A DNA stretch of 43,913 nt from Microbacteriaceae bacterium (GCA_027490915.1 JAIXXG010000101.1:1-43913), one strand, 5' to 3'. Numbered from the stretch's first letter, positions 23,623 through 31,247 are shown. The notes: generated from the sequence alone by a model not told the origin. Numbers and translations are program-made.

Positions 23623-23755
23623 ATCACCCTTCGTACGTTGACGTCAGAGCGGCCGCGTCAGAACTCCGCGGCGAGAGTGCGACCTGGGGTGATCAGGACT
23701 CGCCGCGGCGACGAAGAAGCGCGAACCGTGTCGTGTGCCGCATGTGTTCAGGCTA
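23623..23755 (-). promoter_or_regulatory. leuC leader with mutually exclusive hairpins and anti-Shine-Dalgarno
   Basis: Read on the minus strand. A -10 box TAGCCT (23755-23750) lies six bases before the ATG of a 16-codon ORF. Hairpin 1 is a perfect 10-bp stem, CCGCGGCGAG (23708-23699, the end of the ORF) with CTCGCCGCGG (23675-23666). Hairpin 2 pairs GCCGCG (23672-23667) with CGCGGC (23657-23652) and shares bases with hairpin 1, so only one can form. The loop of hairpin 1 carries ATCACCC (23693-23687), exactly complementary to GGGTGAT (23629-23623) in the leuC ribosome site. The parts fit translational attenuation; no T-run terminator is seen. Confidence 0.6.
23693..23743 (-). CDS. Putative 16-residue leader peptide upstream of leuC
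   Basis: ATG at 23743 opens the frame MRHTTRFALLRRRGES, stop TGA at 23695-23693. It starts six bases after TAGCCT, so it would be translated from a leaderless transcript. Codons 9 and 10 are CTT CTT, leucine codons that are uncommon in DNA this GC-rich, followed by four codons (11-14: Arg, Arg, Arg, Gly) and Glu-15. A ribosome held at the Leu pair would cover the 5' arm of hairpin 1. The A of the TGA stop is the first base of the anti-Shine-Dalgarno ATCACCC. Its length, position and codons suit a leucine-sensing leader; coding itself is not proven. Confidence 0.55.
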   Translation of the reverse strand: MRHTTRFALLRRRGES

Positions 23756-24457
23756 TCACCGGGCGGCGGCGGCGCCCGGCGGGGGCGTGTGGCACTCGAC
23801 GCACGCCTGGATGCGGGCGATCACCGCGTCGAGATCGTCGGTGATCGTGATGAGGTCGAGGTCGCGCGGCGAGATGGTGCCGCCCGCGAGCAGCGAGGAT
23901 CGCAGCCAGTCGACGAGCGGCGCCCAGAAGGCGGTGCCGACGAGGATCACCGGGAAGTCGTGCAGCTTGTCGGTCTGGATGAGCGTGAGGGCCTCGAACA
24001 GCTCGTCGAGCGTTCCGAACCCGCCCGGCAGGGCCACGAACGCGCACGAGTAGCGCACGAACACCGTCTTGCGCACGAAGAAGTGCTCGAACGGCACGAC
24101 GGTGTCGGCGTAGGGATTCGGCTCCTCCTCGCGCGGAAGCTCGATCGTGAGCCCGATCGATCGGCCCCCGACGGAGGCGGCGCCCTCGTTCGCGGCCTGC
24201 ATGAGACCCGGGCCTCCCCCGGTGATGACCGGGAACCCGGCCTCGGCGATGCGCCGACCCACCTCGACCCCGGTGGCGTACCAGGGATGCTCGCGCGGGA
24301 TGCGCGCCGAGCCGAACACCGAGACCCCGAAGCGCATGCCGTTGAGCTGGGCGAAGGCGCGCTCGAACTCGAGCTCGACGCTGTCGACCCACTCGCGGCT
24401 CTCGTCGGCCGAGGTGCGACCGGCTAGGAACTGCTCCTCCGTGGGGTGCGGGATCAC
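23756..24457 (-). CDS. LOG family protein (TIGR00730 Rossmann fold)
   Basis: 233 residues. VSVFGSARIPREHPWY, VITGGGPGLMQAANEGA and the signature ALPGGFGTLDELFEALTL (PGGxGTxxE) identify the LOG/YvdD-type family. Characterised members cleave cytokinin or other nucleoside 5'-monophosphates to base and ribose 5-phosphate; many bacterial copies have no known role. GTG at 24457 overlaps the TerC stop (GTGA), so it is translated with that gene. Its stop TGA directly abuts the leuC leader promoter TAGCCT. Confidence 0.88.
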   Translation of the reverse strand: MIPHPTEEQFLAGRTSADESREWVDSVELEFERAFAQLNGMRFGVSVFGSARIPREHPWYATGVEVGRRIAEAGFPVITGGGPGLMQAANEGAASVGGRSIGLTIELPREEEPNPYADTVVPFEHFFVRKTVFVRYSCAFVALPGGFGTLDELFEALTLIQTDKLHDFPVILVGTAFWAPLVDWLRSSLLAGGTISPRDLDLITITDDLDAVIARIQACVECHTPPPGAAAAR

Positions 24458-25560
24458 GAGCGGTCTTCGGCCGCCGGCCCGGAGGTCGTGGAGGTCGGGA
24501 CGGTGGCCGACGCGGGCGCCGCATCCGTCGCCTCATTGTCGTCATCGTCATCGCCCGGCTTCGTGAGAGCCGTCGGCAGGTACCGGTGCTCGAGCCGCAG
24601 CTTGATGAGGCTCGCGATGACGGCGACCGCCATGGTGGCAACGATCACCAGCAGCGAGGTCACCGTGTCGATCTCCGGTACCCACTCGATGTGCTCGCCG
24701 CCGTTGATGAAGGGCAGCTCGTTCTCGTGCATCGCGTGGAAGATCAGCTTCACGCCGATGAAGGCGAGGATGAACGCGATGCCGTACTTGAGGTACTCGA
24801 GCTTGTCGACGAGGTGCCCGAGCAGGAAGTACAGCTGTCGCAGGCCCATGAGTGCGAAGACGTTCGCGGTGAAGACGATGAACGGGCTCTGCGTGATGCC
24901 GAAGATCGCCGGGATCGAGTCGAGCGCGAAGATCAGGTCGGTGGTGCCGATCGCGATGAGCACGATGAGCAGCGGCGTGAAGACCTTCTTGCCGTCGACA
25001 ACCGTGCGCATCTTCATGCCGTGGTACTCGTCGGTGATGGCGATGCGGCGGCGCAGGAAGCGGATGAGCGCGTTCTCGCGCTCCTCGTCGTCCTCCCGCC
25101 CGCTGAAGGCCTGCTGACCGGCGGTGATCAGCAGGAACAGGCCGAAGATGTAGAAGATCCAGCTGAAGTTCTCGATGAGCGCGGCGCCGAGCAGGATGAA
25201 CACACCGCGGAACAGCAGCGCCAGGATGATGCCGATCATCAGCACCTCCTGCTGCATCTTCTTGGGCACCGCGAACTGGGCCATGATGATGACGAAGACG
25301 AAGAGGTTGTCGATCGACAGGCTGTACTCGGTCAGCCAGCCGGCCACGAACTCGCCGCCGGCCTGCGGCCCGACGAACGCGAACATGAGACCCGCGAAGA
25401 CGAGCGCGAGCGCGACGTAGAAGCCCACCCAGAGTGCCGACTCGCGCGGGCTCGGAACGTGCGGCCGGCGCACGACGAGCAGCAGATCGGCGATGAGAAT
25501 GAGGCTGAGAACGACGAGCGAGCCGATCTCGAACCAGGCGGGGATGACGAAGTCGCTCAC
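24454..25560 (-). CDS. TerC family integral membrane protein
   Basis: 368 residues with about nine membrane helices. The TerC/Alx core is clear: AGWLTEYSLSIDNLFVFVII with membrane-embedded acidic residues, LFRGVFILLGAALIE, FGLFLLITAGQQAFSG, and TTDLIFALDSIPAIFGIT with a second acidic pair. The C-terminal tail is acidic and low in complexity (DDDDDNEATDAAPA). Originally linked to tellurite resistance, several TerC relatives are now associated with manganese export or metal loading of exported proteins. No other ter genes are nearby, so a metal or envelope role is more likely here. GTG at 25560; TAGACT near 25588-25593 is a possible -10. Coupled to the LOG gene. Confidence 0.9.
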   Translation of the reverse strand: MSDFVIPAWFEIGSLVVLSLILIADLLLVVRRPHVPSPRESALWVGFYVALALVFAGLMFAFVGPQAGGEFVAGWLTEYSLSIDNLFVFVIIMAQFAVPKKMQQEVLMIGIILALLFRGVFILLGAALIENFSWIFYIFGLFLLITAGQQAFSGREDDEERENALIRFLRRRIAITDEYHGMKMRTVVDGKKVFTPLLIVLIAIGTTDLIFALDSIPAIFGITQSPFIVFTANVFALMGLRQLYFLLGHLVDKLEYLKYGIAFILAFIGVKLIFHAMHENELPFINGGEHIEWVPEIDTVTSLLVIVATMAVAVIASLIKLRLEHRYLPTALTKPGDDDDDNEATDAAPASATVPTSTTSGPAAEDRS

Positions 25561-25627
25561 GAGGGCCTTTCGATGGGATGCCCGGCGAGTCTACCCCCGG
25601 GCCTCCGAGCCCCCGCGGTCGGGTCGG

Positions 25628-26014
25628 CTACTTCTTCTCGATCGTGAGGGTCCAGGTGGCGTCGCCCTGCTCGCCCTCGAGGTCGATCACCGTGGTGTCG
25701 CGCGTGTAGGGCCCGGTGAGCGTCGCCACACCGGTGTCGAACGCGATGCCGATGACGATGACGCCCTCCTCGACCTTCCACACATCGCTGTCGTCGTCGA
25801 ACTCATCGCCGTTGAACGTCAGGGCGACGCCACCGCCCTCCTGGAAGGTGAAGCGCCACCGGTCGCCGTCGCTGTCGCGGCCCGACCAGGTCGTGCCGAC
25901 GAGCTCTTCACCGGTCGACGGGTTGAGAACCTCCGTGAACTGCGCGCACCCGGTGGTGCCCACGACGAGCGCGAGGGCGAGCACGGCGGTGGTGAGGATG
26001 CGCAACCGGGTCAT
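25628..26014 (-). CDS. Putative lipoprotein, beta-rich, unknown function
   Basis: 128 residues. The signal TRLRILTTAVLALALVVGTT is followed by GCAQ, a lipobox-like cysteine, so lipid anchoring outside the membrane is likely. The mature part is acidic with alternating beta strands (WSGRDSDGDRWRFTFQEGGG, ALTFNGDEF, VIVIGIAFDTGVATLTGPY), like small lipocalin-like or META-type domains, but no family is assigned. ATG at 26014 follows TAGTCT (26021-26026) by six bases; the intervening GGGAG could also act as a ribosome site. Confidence 0.7.
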   Translation of the reverse strand: MTRLRILTTAVLALALVVGTTGCAQFTEVLNPSTGEELVGTTWSGRDSDGDRWRFTFQEGGGVALTFNGDEFDDDSDVWKVEEGVIVIGIAFDTGVATLTGPYTRDTTVIDLEGEQGDATWTLTIEKK

Positions 26015-26052
26015 GCTCCCAGACTATCGTCGCCCTGCCCCCGGGTCTCGGC

Positions 26053-27147
26053 TCAGACCCGTGACCGCGTGCGGCGGACGCGACGCCAGACGATCAGCAG
26101 CACTCCGAGGGCGAAGAGCACCGCGGCGACGCCCAGAGCGACGCTCACGACGGCGGAGTCGCTTCCGGTCTCCGCGAGCTCGAGGTCGTCATCCACGGGA
26201 AGCGGCTGCCAGTTCGCGACCGTCATCCCGTCAGGGACGCCCGCGCTGAGCCGGCCGCTCCATGTCGAGAACTCCGCGGTGGATGCGGCGATCGCGTCGG
26301 TGCTCGAGACCAGCGCCTGCTCCAGCGCCGACGGCTCATCGACCGCGGTGCTCGCCGGCCCGAACTCGGAGCGGGACGCCGCCGTGCCAGTGGGGTCGGC
26401 CTTGTGGAAGAACGCGAACGCCATGGCTGAGCCCGGCGGCACCTCGATCTGCTCGCCATCGACGTCGCGATCGCTGACGACCAGAACCGTGCTCGTCTCC
26501 CACTCGCGCGCCCACTCGATCGGTGCGCCTGCGCCCGTCGATCCCCACGCGACGACGGTGTTGAGGCTGCTCGGCTCGGCGTTGTAGACCCACGCGTCCG
26601 TCGCCTCGACGGTGACATCGGGTCCGAGCGCCGGGGTCGTCGTGGTGGCGCGCAGAACCTGCCCGCCGTAGAAGTCGACGCTGTAGCTGTAGCTGAACGA
26701 GACAGGGCTCGCGGTGGGGTTCGAGACGACGTACAGCATCCGCACCAGATCACCGGCGGCATAGAGACGCGCCTCACCGTCGATCGACAGCCCCAGCGGA
26801 CTGCTGACCGCGCCGCACTGCACGATGACGTCGCCCGAGGGGTCGGTCGCGTCGAGATCCGCCCCGTCGCAGGCGAACACCGTCGGGGCCCCCGCGGCCT
26901 CGTTCGCCTCGTTCTCCGACCAGATCGAGAATTCGGACGAGTCGAAGGCATTGCCGTACGATTCCCCGCCGGCTCCAAAGGTGGCCGCCGTGACGCCGAA
27001 CGGGCTGCTCGCGAACCGCCAGGTGTACGGGTCGATCCGGATGCTCTCGGTGTCGGGATCGAAGGGCGCCGCAGCGGCCGGTGCGGCGAGCACCGCGACG
27101 AAGGCGAGCGAGAGTGCGACGGCGGCGGCCGGAGGCGAGTTGCGCAT
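26053..27147 (-). CDS. Surface protein with C-terminal LAETG sortase signal
   Basis: About 364 residues. Signal peptide at 1-25 (AAAVALSLAFVAVLAAPAAAA), an extracellular beta-rich body (VSNPTASPVSFSYSYSVDFY, TSTVLVVSDRDVDGEQI), then the cell-wall sorting signal: LAETG at about 324-328, a 26-residue hydrophobic helix and a basic tail RRVRRTRSRV. LAxTG is the substrate motif of class E sortases common in high-GC Gram-positives; no sortase gene is in the window. Start 27147 is chosen because the signal peptide begins there; ATG at 27264 would add 39 residues of basic sequence. The body resembles no family I can name. Confidence 0.72.
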   Translation of the reverse strand: MRNSPPAAAVALSLAFVAVLAAPAAAAPFDPDTESIRIDPYTWRFASSPFGVTAATFGAGGESYGNAFDSSEFSIWSENEANEAAGAPTVFACDGADLDATDPSGDVIVQCGAVSSPLGLSIDGEARLYAAGDLVRMLYVVSNPTASPVSFSYSYSVDFYGGQVLRATTTTPALGPDVTVEATDAWVYNAEPSSLNTVVAWGSTGAGAPIEWAREWETSTVLVVSDRDVDGEQIEVPPGSAMAFAFFHKADPTGTAASRSEFGPASTAVDEPSALEQALVSSTDAIAASTAEFSTWSGRLSAGVPDGMTVANWQPLPVDDDLELAETGSDSAVVSVALGVAAVLFALGVLLIVWRRVRRTRSRV

Positions 27148-27338
27148 AGTGACGAGGCTCCCCGTGAGGCGCGCGACCGCCCGGGCGGGGTCGCGTCGCC
27201 ACAGCGTACGATCGGCGCGCCCGATCGCGAGACGCGGGCTTCCGGAGATTGACGCAAACCGCACAGCGTCGCTGCGAGCGGGTGCAGAGAAGGGCTCCCG
27301 GCAACCCTTGCGGCGGCACGTCCCGCGGCTTAACGGAA

Positions 27339-27368
27339 GAGACCGCCCAGATCACTCCGGGCGGTCTC
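27339..27368 (-). terminator. Intrinsic terminator after tRNA-Glu
   Basis: GAGACCGCCC (27339-27348) and GGGCGGTCTC (27359-27368) form a perfect 10-bp stem with a 10-nt loop, six bases beyond the 3' end of tRNA-Glu. On the minus strand it is followed by TTCCGTTAA, a weak T-rich tail. This is the best intrinsic terminator in the window. Confidence 0.85.
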
Positions 27369-27374
27369 GTTGCG

Positions 27375-27447
27375 TGACCCCAGCGGGATTCGAACCCGCG
27401 TTACCGCCGTGAGAGGGCGGCGTACTAGGCCGCTATACGATGGGGCC
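27375..27447 (-). tRNA. tRNA-Glu (anticodon CTC)
   Basis: 73 nt on the minus strand. The acceptor stem pairs GGCCCCA with TGGGGTC (one G-U), discriminator A. Anticodon stem CCGCC/GGCGG holds the loop CTCTCAC, giving anticodon CTC, which reads GAG. The T arm GCGGGTTCGAATCCCGC is perfect. The CCA end is not encoded. A promoter lies at 27465-27493 and a terminator at 27339-27368, so it is a single-gene unit. Confidence 0.97.
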
Positions 27448-27464
27448 GCGTTGGCAACCACACG

Positions 27465-27493
27465 AGTATGCCACAGCGGGCACACCCAGGCAA
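27465..27493 (-). promoter_or_regulatory. Promoter of tRNA-Glu
   Basis: On the minus strand TTGCCT (27493-27488) and CATACT (27470-27465) are separated by exactly 17 bp, a good sigma70-type pair. The start site would be about 10 bases before the mature tRNA 5' end at 27447. Confidence 0.6.
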
Positions 27494-27520
27494 AACCGAC
27501 CGGCGCTGGTCGTGCGGCCG

Positions 27521-28423
27521 TCAGGCGACGACGCGCAGACCCCCCGCATCCATGGTGATGTCGACCGGCAGAGGTGCGATGCGCTCGCCGTCGGCATAGG
27601 CGACGACCCCCTCGGCCTCGACCCGCACCGTCGCCGCGCGGTGAACGACGACGCGGGGGTCGGTGACGTGGGTTCCGGCGAAGACGCGGGGGTAGATGCG
27701 CAGGAAGGCGAGACGGCCGAGCGGGCGCACGAGCACGACGTCGAAGAGGCCGTCGTCGAGCTGGGCGTCGGGGGCGACCTTCATGCCGCCGCCGAACGAC
27801 AGGTTGTTGGCCACGGCCACGAGCAGGGCGCGCTCGTGATGCACCACGCCGTCGAGGGTGAGGGTGTAGTTGATCGGGCGCAGCTTCGCGAGCTCGATGA
27901 GCAGAGCGATGGTGTACCGGGTGCGTCCGCGCGGGCGCGTCATGCGGTTGGCGCGCTCGTTGACGAGAGCATCGAATCCGGCCGAGAGGATGCAGGCGAA
28001 GCGCGACCGTCCGTCGGCGAACCCGATGCCGCCCGCGTCAATGACCCGCGCGGGCCGCTGCAGCGCCGCGACGAGGTGCTCGATCGCCGCCTCGGTGTCG
28101 CCGACCGGGATGCCCAGCCCGCGCGCCATGTCGTTGCCGGTGCCGCTCGGCACGAGGCCGAGGGGCACGCGCGACCCCTCGAGGGCCAGCACCCCGAGGT
28201 TGACCATGCCGTCGCCGCCGACCACGACGAGCGCGTCGGGCTTCTCGCGCACGGCCGCCCGGGCGGCGTCGAGCAGCTGGGCGAAATCGGGCTCGATGAG
28301 GCTCGTCACCTCGTGGCCCAGGCCGCGCAGCGTGGTGACCACGGCCGGCCCGACCTCGCGGCCGCGCCCGAACGAGGCGTTGGGATTGATGGCCACGACG
28401 ATGCGCTTCGACGACGATGTCAT
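27521..28423 (-). CDS. Diacylglycerol kinase/sphingosine kinase-like lipid kinase (DagK/YegS type)
   Basis: 300 residues. N-terminal INPNASFGRG, the nucleotide motif VVVGGDGMVNLGV (GGDG, about 67-79) and PSGTGNDMARGLG (about 92-104) define the diacylglycerol kinase catalytic domain; the C-terminal beta-rich lobe ends with EGVVAYADGERIAPLPV. It probably phosphorylates a lipid at the inner membrane face, recycling diacylglycerol or a related alcohol. ATG at 28423 is preceded at six bases by CATAAT (28430-28435), one mismatch from the -10 consensus. Confidence 0.92.
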   Translation of the reverse strand: MTSSSKRIVVAINPNASFGRGREVGPAVVTTLRGLGHEVTSLIEPDFAQLLDAARAAVREKPDALVVVGGDGMVNLGVLALEGSRVPLGLVPSGTGNDMARGLGIPVGDTEAAIEHLVAALQRPARVIDAGGIGFADGRSRFACILSAGFDALVNERANRMTRPRGRTRYTIALLIELAKLRPINYTLTLDGVVHHERALLVAVANNLSFGGGMKVAPDAQLDDGLFDVVLVRPLGRLAFLRIYPRVFAGTHVTDPRVVVHRAATVRVEAEGVVAYADGERIAPLPVDITMDAGGLRVVA

Positions 28424-28475
28424 GCGCCGATTATGGCGCGACCGGCGACCGTGCGCCGACCGTGCCGTCGGGGGC

Positions 28476-28766
28476 TCAGCTGCCGCGGTTCTGCTGCAGC
28501 TCGTAGACGGCGAGCAGCTCGGCCATGGCCTTCTCGCGCTCGTCGCCGCCCGCCTCGAACATGTCGCTGACGTGGGTGCGCAGGTGGTTCTCGACGAGCA
28601 GCTTGTTGAGGCTGCGCAGGCTCTTCTGCACGGCCAGCGACTGGGTGATGATGTCGACGCAGTACTCGTCGTTCTCGATCATCTTCTCGATGCCGCGCAG
28701 CTGACCCTGCAGGATGCGCGACCGGTGCAGGGCGCGCTTCTTGATGTCGTCGATCATGCGGGCCAT
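28476..28766 (-). CDS. CsoR/RcnR-family metal-sensitive repressor
   Basis: 96 residues, all-helical, with the family segment HRSRILQGQLRGIEKMI. The metal-site positions read Cys36 (DEYCVDI), His61 and His65 (ENHLRTHV). In M. tuberculosis CsoR the residue at 65 is Cys, so this protein has a C-H-H set more like the nickel/cobalt regulator RcnR, though it lacks RcnR's N-terminal His3. The sensed metal is therefore uncertain. ATG at 28766 is chosen because an upstream start at 28793 would place the operator palindrome inside the gene. No metal exporter is adjacent; a lipid kinase lies 52 bp downstream on the same strand. Confidence 0.88.
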   Translation of the reverse strand: MARMIDDIKKRALHRSRILQGQLRGIEKMIENDEYCVDIITQSLAVQKSLRSLNKLLVENHLRTHVSDMFEAGGDEREKAMAELLAVYELQQNRGS

Positions 28767-28767
28767 G

Positions 28768-28784
28768 ATACCCCCGGGGGGTAT
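28768..28784. promoter_or_regulatory. CsoR-type operator
   Basis: ATACCCCCGGGGGGTAT: perfect 8-bp arms (ATACCCCC and GGGGGTAT) about one central base, ending a single base before the repressor's ATG. GC-rich ATACCCC/GGGGTAT dyads are typical of CsoR-family operators, so direct autorepression is expected. It could also influence the divergent MBL-fold gene, whose TACAGT box is 45 bp away. Confidence 0.75.
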
Positions 28785-28840
28785 TTCATGCAAGGATGCG
28801 GCTCTGCGGCCGCGCGCATGCCTCTGGGTACAGTGTGCCC

Positions 28841-29509
28841 ATGATCGTCACTAAGCGCGAGCACGCGTGCCTCGTCATCGAACACGCAGGCGCCACCCTG
28901 GTCATCGACCCCGGCAGCTTCACCGCCGCCTTCGCCGTCGAGAACCTCGCCGCGATCGTCATCACCCATGAGCACGGCGACCACGTGACCCCCGAGCACC
29001 TCGACCGCCTGCTCACCGCGGCGCGGTCTGCGGACTCGCCGACCGAGGTCGCGCTGCTCGCCCCCGCGGGCGTCGCGGCCGCCCACCCCGGTTACCCCTG
29101 GCAGGTGGTCTCTGCCGGCGATCGGCACACGGCGGGGCCGTTCTCGCTCGCCTTCTCGGGCGGGCAGCACGCCGTCATCCACCGCTCGATCCCCGTCATC
29201 GACAACGTCGGCGTCATGGTCAACGACACCCTGTACTACCCCGGCGACTCGTTCACCGTTCCCGAGCGACCAGCCGGTGCCGGGCCGATTCCCGTTCTCG
29301 CCGTGCCCGCGAGCGCGCCGTGGCTGAAGATCGGCGAAGTCATGGACTACATCGACGCCGTGCGGCCCGCCCGGTCGTTCCCGACGCACGAGCGCATCAA
29401 CTCGGATGCGGGCAACGCGATGGCGAACGCGCGCATCAAGCTCGTCACCGAGCAGCACGGCGGCGTCTTCGTGCCGCTCGCGGCCGGCGAGACGCTCGCG
29501 CTCGACTAG
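28841..29509 (+). CDS. Metallo-beta-lactamase-fold hydrolase
   Basis: 222 residues. The zinc motif ITHEHGDHV (about 45-53) is clear, with further ligands in GGQHAVIH, YYPGDSFTVPE and FPTHERINS. Its size and layout resemble the UlaG/YtnP-like MBL group that hydrolyses phosphodiester or cyclic substrates, but the substrate cannot be read. ATG at 28841 is chosen because TACAGT (28829-28834) lies six bases upstream; the frame is open to 28796. Its TAG overlaps the stop of the convergent gene at 29506 within the sequence CTAG. Confidence 0.87.
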   Translation: MIVTKREHACLVIEHAGATLVIDPGSFTAAFAVENLAAIVITHEHGDHVTPEHLDRLLTAARSADSPTEVALLAPAGVAAAHPGYPWQVVSAGDRHTAGPFSLAFSGGQHAVIHRSIPVIDNVGVMVNDTLYYPGDSFTVPERPAGAGPIPVLAVPASAPWLKIGEVMDYIDAVRPARSFPTHERINSDAGNAMANARIKLVTEQHGGVFVPLAAGETLALD

Positions 29510-30540
29510 GCGCCCGTGCTCGTGCCGGCTGTGGCGCTGGCGCTGGGGCCGGCGGCACGCTGTCGCCGCGCTCCCGCGGCGACCACCGCGAGCGCGGCGG
29601 CCAGGGATGCCGCGGCGATGGCGGAGGCGAGCCACAGGGTGAGGGCATCCGGGGCGACGATCGACTGGCCGCGCAGGGCCTGCATCGTCACGAGGCCGAC
29701 CGCCGCGAGGAAGGCGCCCGCACCGGTGAGCACGAGCCCGCGCCGCACCCGGGCGTCGCGCAGCACGCCCACGCGGCGTGCCCCGAGCTCGAGCAGCAGG
29801 GCGAGCAGCGGCAGCGCCTGCAGGGCGTGCATGCCGATGAAGTGCGGAATGCGCAGGTCGCCGCCGACAGTGCTCCAGCCGAGCAGGGGCAGGCCCGGTC
29901 CGCCATCGGCAACGCCGACGGCGTGGGCTCCCGCGATCCCCTGGAAGTCGTTGAGCTGCTCGGCGGTCGGGCCGGTCATGAGGAAGGCGAGGCCCATGCC
30001 GAGCAGCGAGATCGCGACGCCCGTGCGGATCGCCGCCTGCCGCGCCGGGTCGGCGCCGGGGTTGCGCCAGAGGGCGACGCCGGCGACGAAGGTCGCCACC
30101 CACAGGGTCGTGATCGCCGCGGCCATGATCGACCAGAGCGTCGTTGACAGCGGCGTCGAGACGTTGAAGTGGCTCGTCATGCCCGCCGCCGCCGCGCCGA
30201 CGATGATGACCAGCTCGATCGCGAGCGTGACGGCGATGACGGTTCCCGCCCACCACGCGGCGCGCTGCCAGCGGGTGAAGTGGCCGATGATCCACGCCCA
30301 GGTGACGGCGTAGATCGTGCCCGAGATGGCGAACTTGAGCGGCTTCTCCCACAGGTTCACGCCGAGCAGCTCGCGATCGTCGACGAGCCGGCCGACGAGC
30401 GTCACGACCGTCAGAGCGGCGAGCAGGATGCCCAGCACGAGCAGCGGGCGGTGCCAGCGGCTCGGCGGGAGCTCGAGGCGCCAGTCGCCGGTCGACGGCG
30501 CCGGCGTGGTGGAGGCGGTGGTGGAGGCGGTGGTGGTCAT
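29506..30540 (-). CDS. Polytopic membrane protein controlled with a MerR regulator, unknown function
   Basis: 344 residues with about nine membrane helices. After a Thr-rich tail (MTTTASTTASTTPAPS) the helices include PLLVLGILLAALTVVTLVGR, FAISGTIYAVTWAWIIGHF, VIAVTLAIELVIIVGAAAAG and a conserved-looking motif DLRIPHFIGMHALQALPLLA with two histidines that could sit in a membrane metal or haem site. I cannot name the family. Its ATG overlaps the MerR-family stop (TGATG), so both are made from the MerR promoter at 31248-31278, and the protein probably handles or answers to the regulator's ligand. Confidence 0.75.
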   Translation of the reverse strand: MTTTASTTASTTPAPSTGDWRLELPPSRWHRPLLVLGILLAALTVVTLVGRLVDDRELLGVNLWEKPLKFAISGTIYAVTWAWIIGHFTRWQRAAWWAGTVIAVTLAIELVIIVGAAAAGMTSHFNVSTPLSTTLWSIMAAAITTLWVATFVAGVALWRNPGADPARQAAIRTGVAISLLGMGLAFLMTGPTAEQLNDFQGIAGAHAVGVADGGPGLPLLGWSTVGGDLRIPHFIGMHALQALPLLALLLELGARRVGVLRDARVRRGLVLTGAGAFLAAVGLVTMQALRGQSIVAPDALTLWLASAIAAASLAAALAVVAAGARRQRAAGPSASATAGTSTGA

Positions 30541-31241
30541 CAGCAGTCCTGTTCGTCGAGGAGGGAGGTGCCGGGCGCGGGCGCGCCGTCGGGCAGGGGG
30601 AAGCGGCGGAACGACTCGGCCTCCTGGGCGATGCGCCGGAGGCCCGCGAGCAGGGTGTCGCCGAGCACGGTGCCGGCGGCGACCGTGCGGGTCATCTCGG
30701 TCAGCTCGTCGACCGCGGCGACGGACGCGAGGTCGGCGGCGGCGACGAGGTCGGCGGCCTGCGCGTAGCGGTCGAGCACGGTGTCGGAGATGTGGCCGAG
30801 GCCGAGCGCGGCGTAGGTGTCGAGCACGCGCGCCGCGAGCGGCAGACCCGGGTTGTTGGGGTACACCCGCCAGCCGCGGCTCTCGCACAGGGCGGCGATG
30901 CGGGTCTGACCGGCGGTCGGCGCGGGCTCCGCATCCGTCGCCTCGTCGTCGGCGCTCGCGAGCGCGGCGGGGATGCTCACCGCGCGCTGCGCCACGCCGA
31001 AGACGCTCGACAGCGGCAGGTCGGAGTCGAGGGCACCGACCACCCGCGCGGCCTGCGCGACGCTGAGCCCGCCGACCTCGAGCAGCGCGCGCACGAGGCG
31101 CACGCGCTCGACGTGGCTGGCGTCGTACTGCGCCTGGTTGGGGCTCGTGCGCTCACCGGCGTGCAGCAGCTGCTCGCGCAGGTAGAACTTGAGCGTGGGC
31201 ACGGCGACGCCGGTCGCGGTGCTGAGCTCGGACATCCTCAT
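30540..31241 (-). CDS. MerR family transcriptional regulator
   Basis: 233 residues. Residues 1-70 form the MerR winged helix-turn-helix: MSELSTATGVAVPTLKFYLR, then HVERVRLVRALLEVGGLSVA. The C-terminal domain (about 110-233) is large and helical and lacks a cysteine-rich metal loop; Cys117 sits in RIAALCESRGWRV and another Cys is the last residue. A small-molecule or multidrug-type ligand is therefore more likely than a metal. ATG at 31241 is preceded at six bases by TACTAT. It is translationally coupled to the membrane protein downstream and lies divergent from glycerate kinase. Confidence 0.9.
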   Translation of the reverse strand: MRMSELSTATGVAVPTLKFYLREQLLHAGERTSPNQAQYDASHVERVRLVRALLEVGGLSVAQAARVVGALDSDLPLSSVFGVAQRAVSIPAALASADDEATDAEPAPTAGQTRIAALCESRGWRVYPNNPGLPLAARVLDTYAALGLGHISDTVLDRYAQAADLVAAADLASVAAVDELTEMTRTVAAGTVLGDTLLAGLRRIAQEAESFRRFPLPDGAPAPGTSLLDEQDC

Positions 31242-31247
31242 GAGCAG

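Noticed and set aside
24454-25560. Tellurite-resistance operon
   Set aside because: TerC is present but no terABDEF-type genes are found around it; a general metal or envelope role is more likely.
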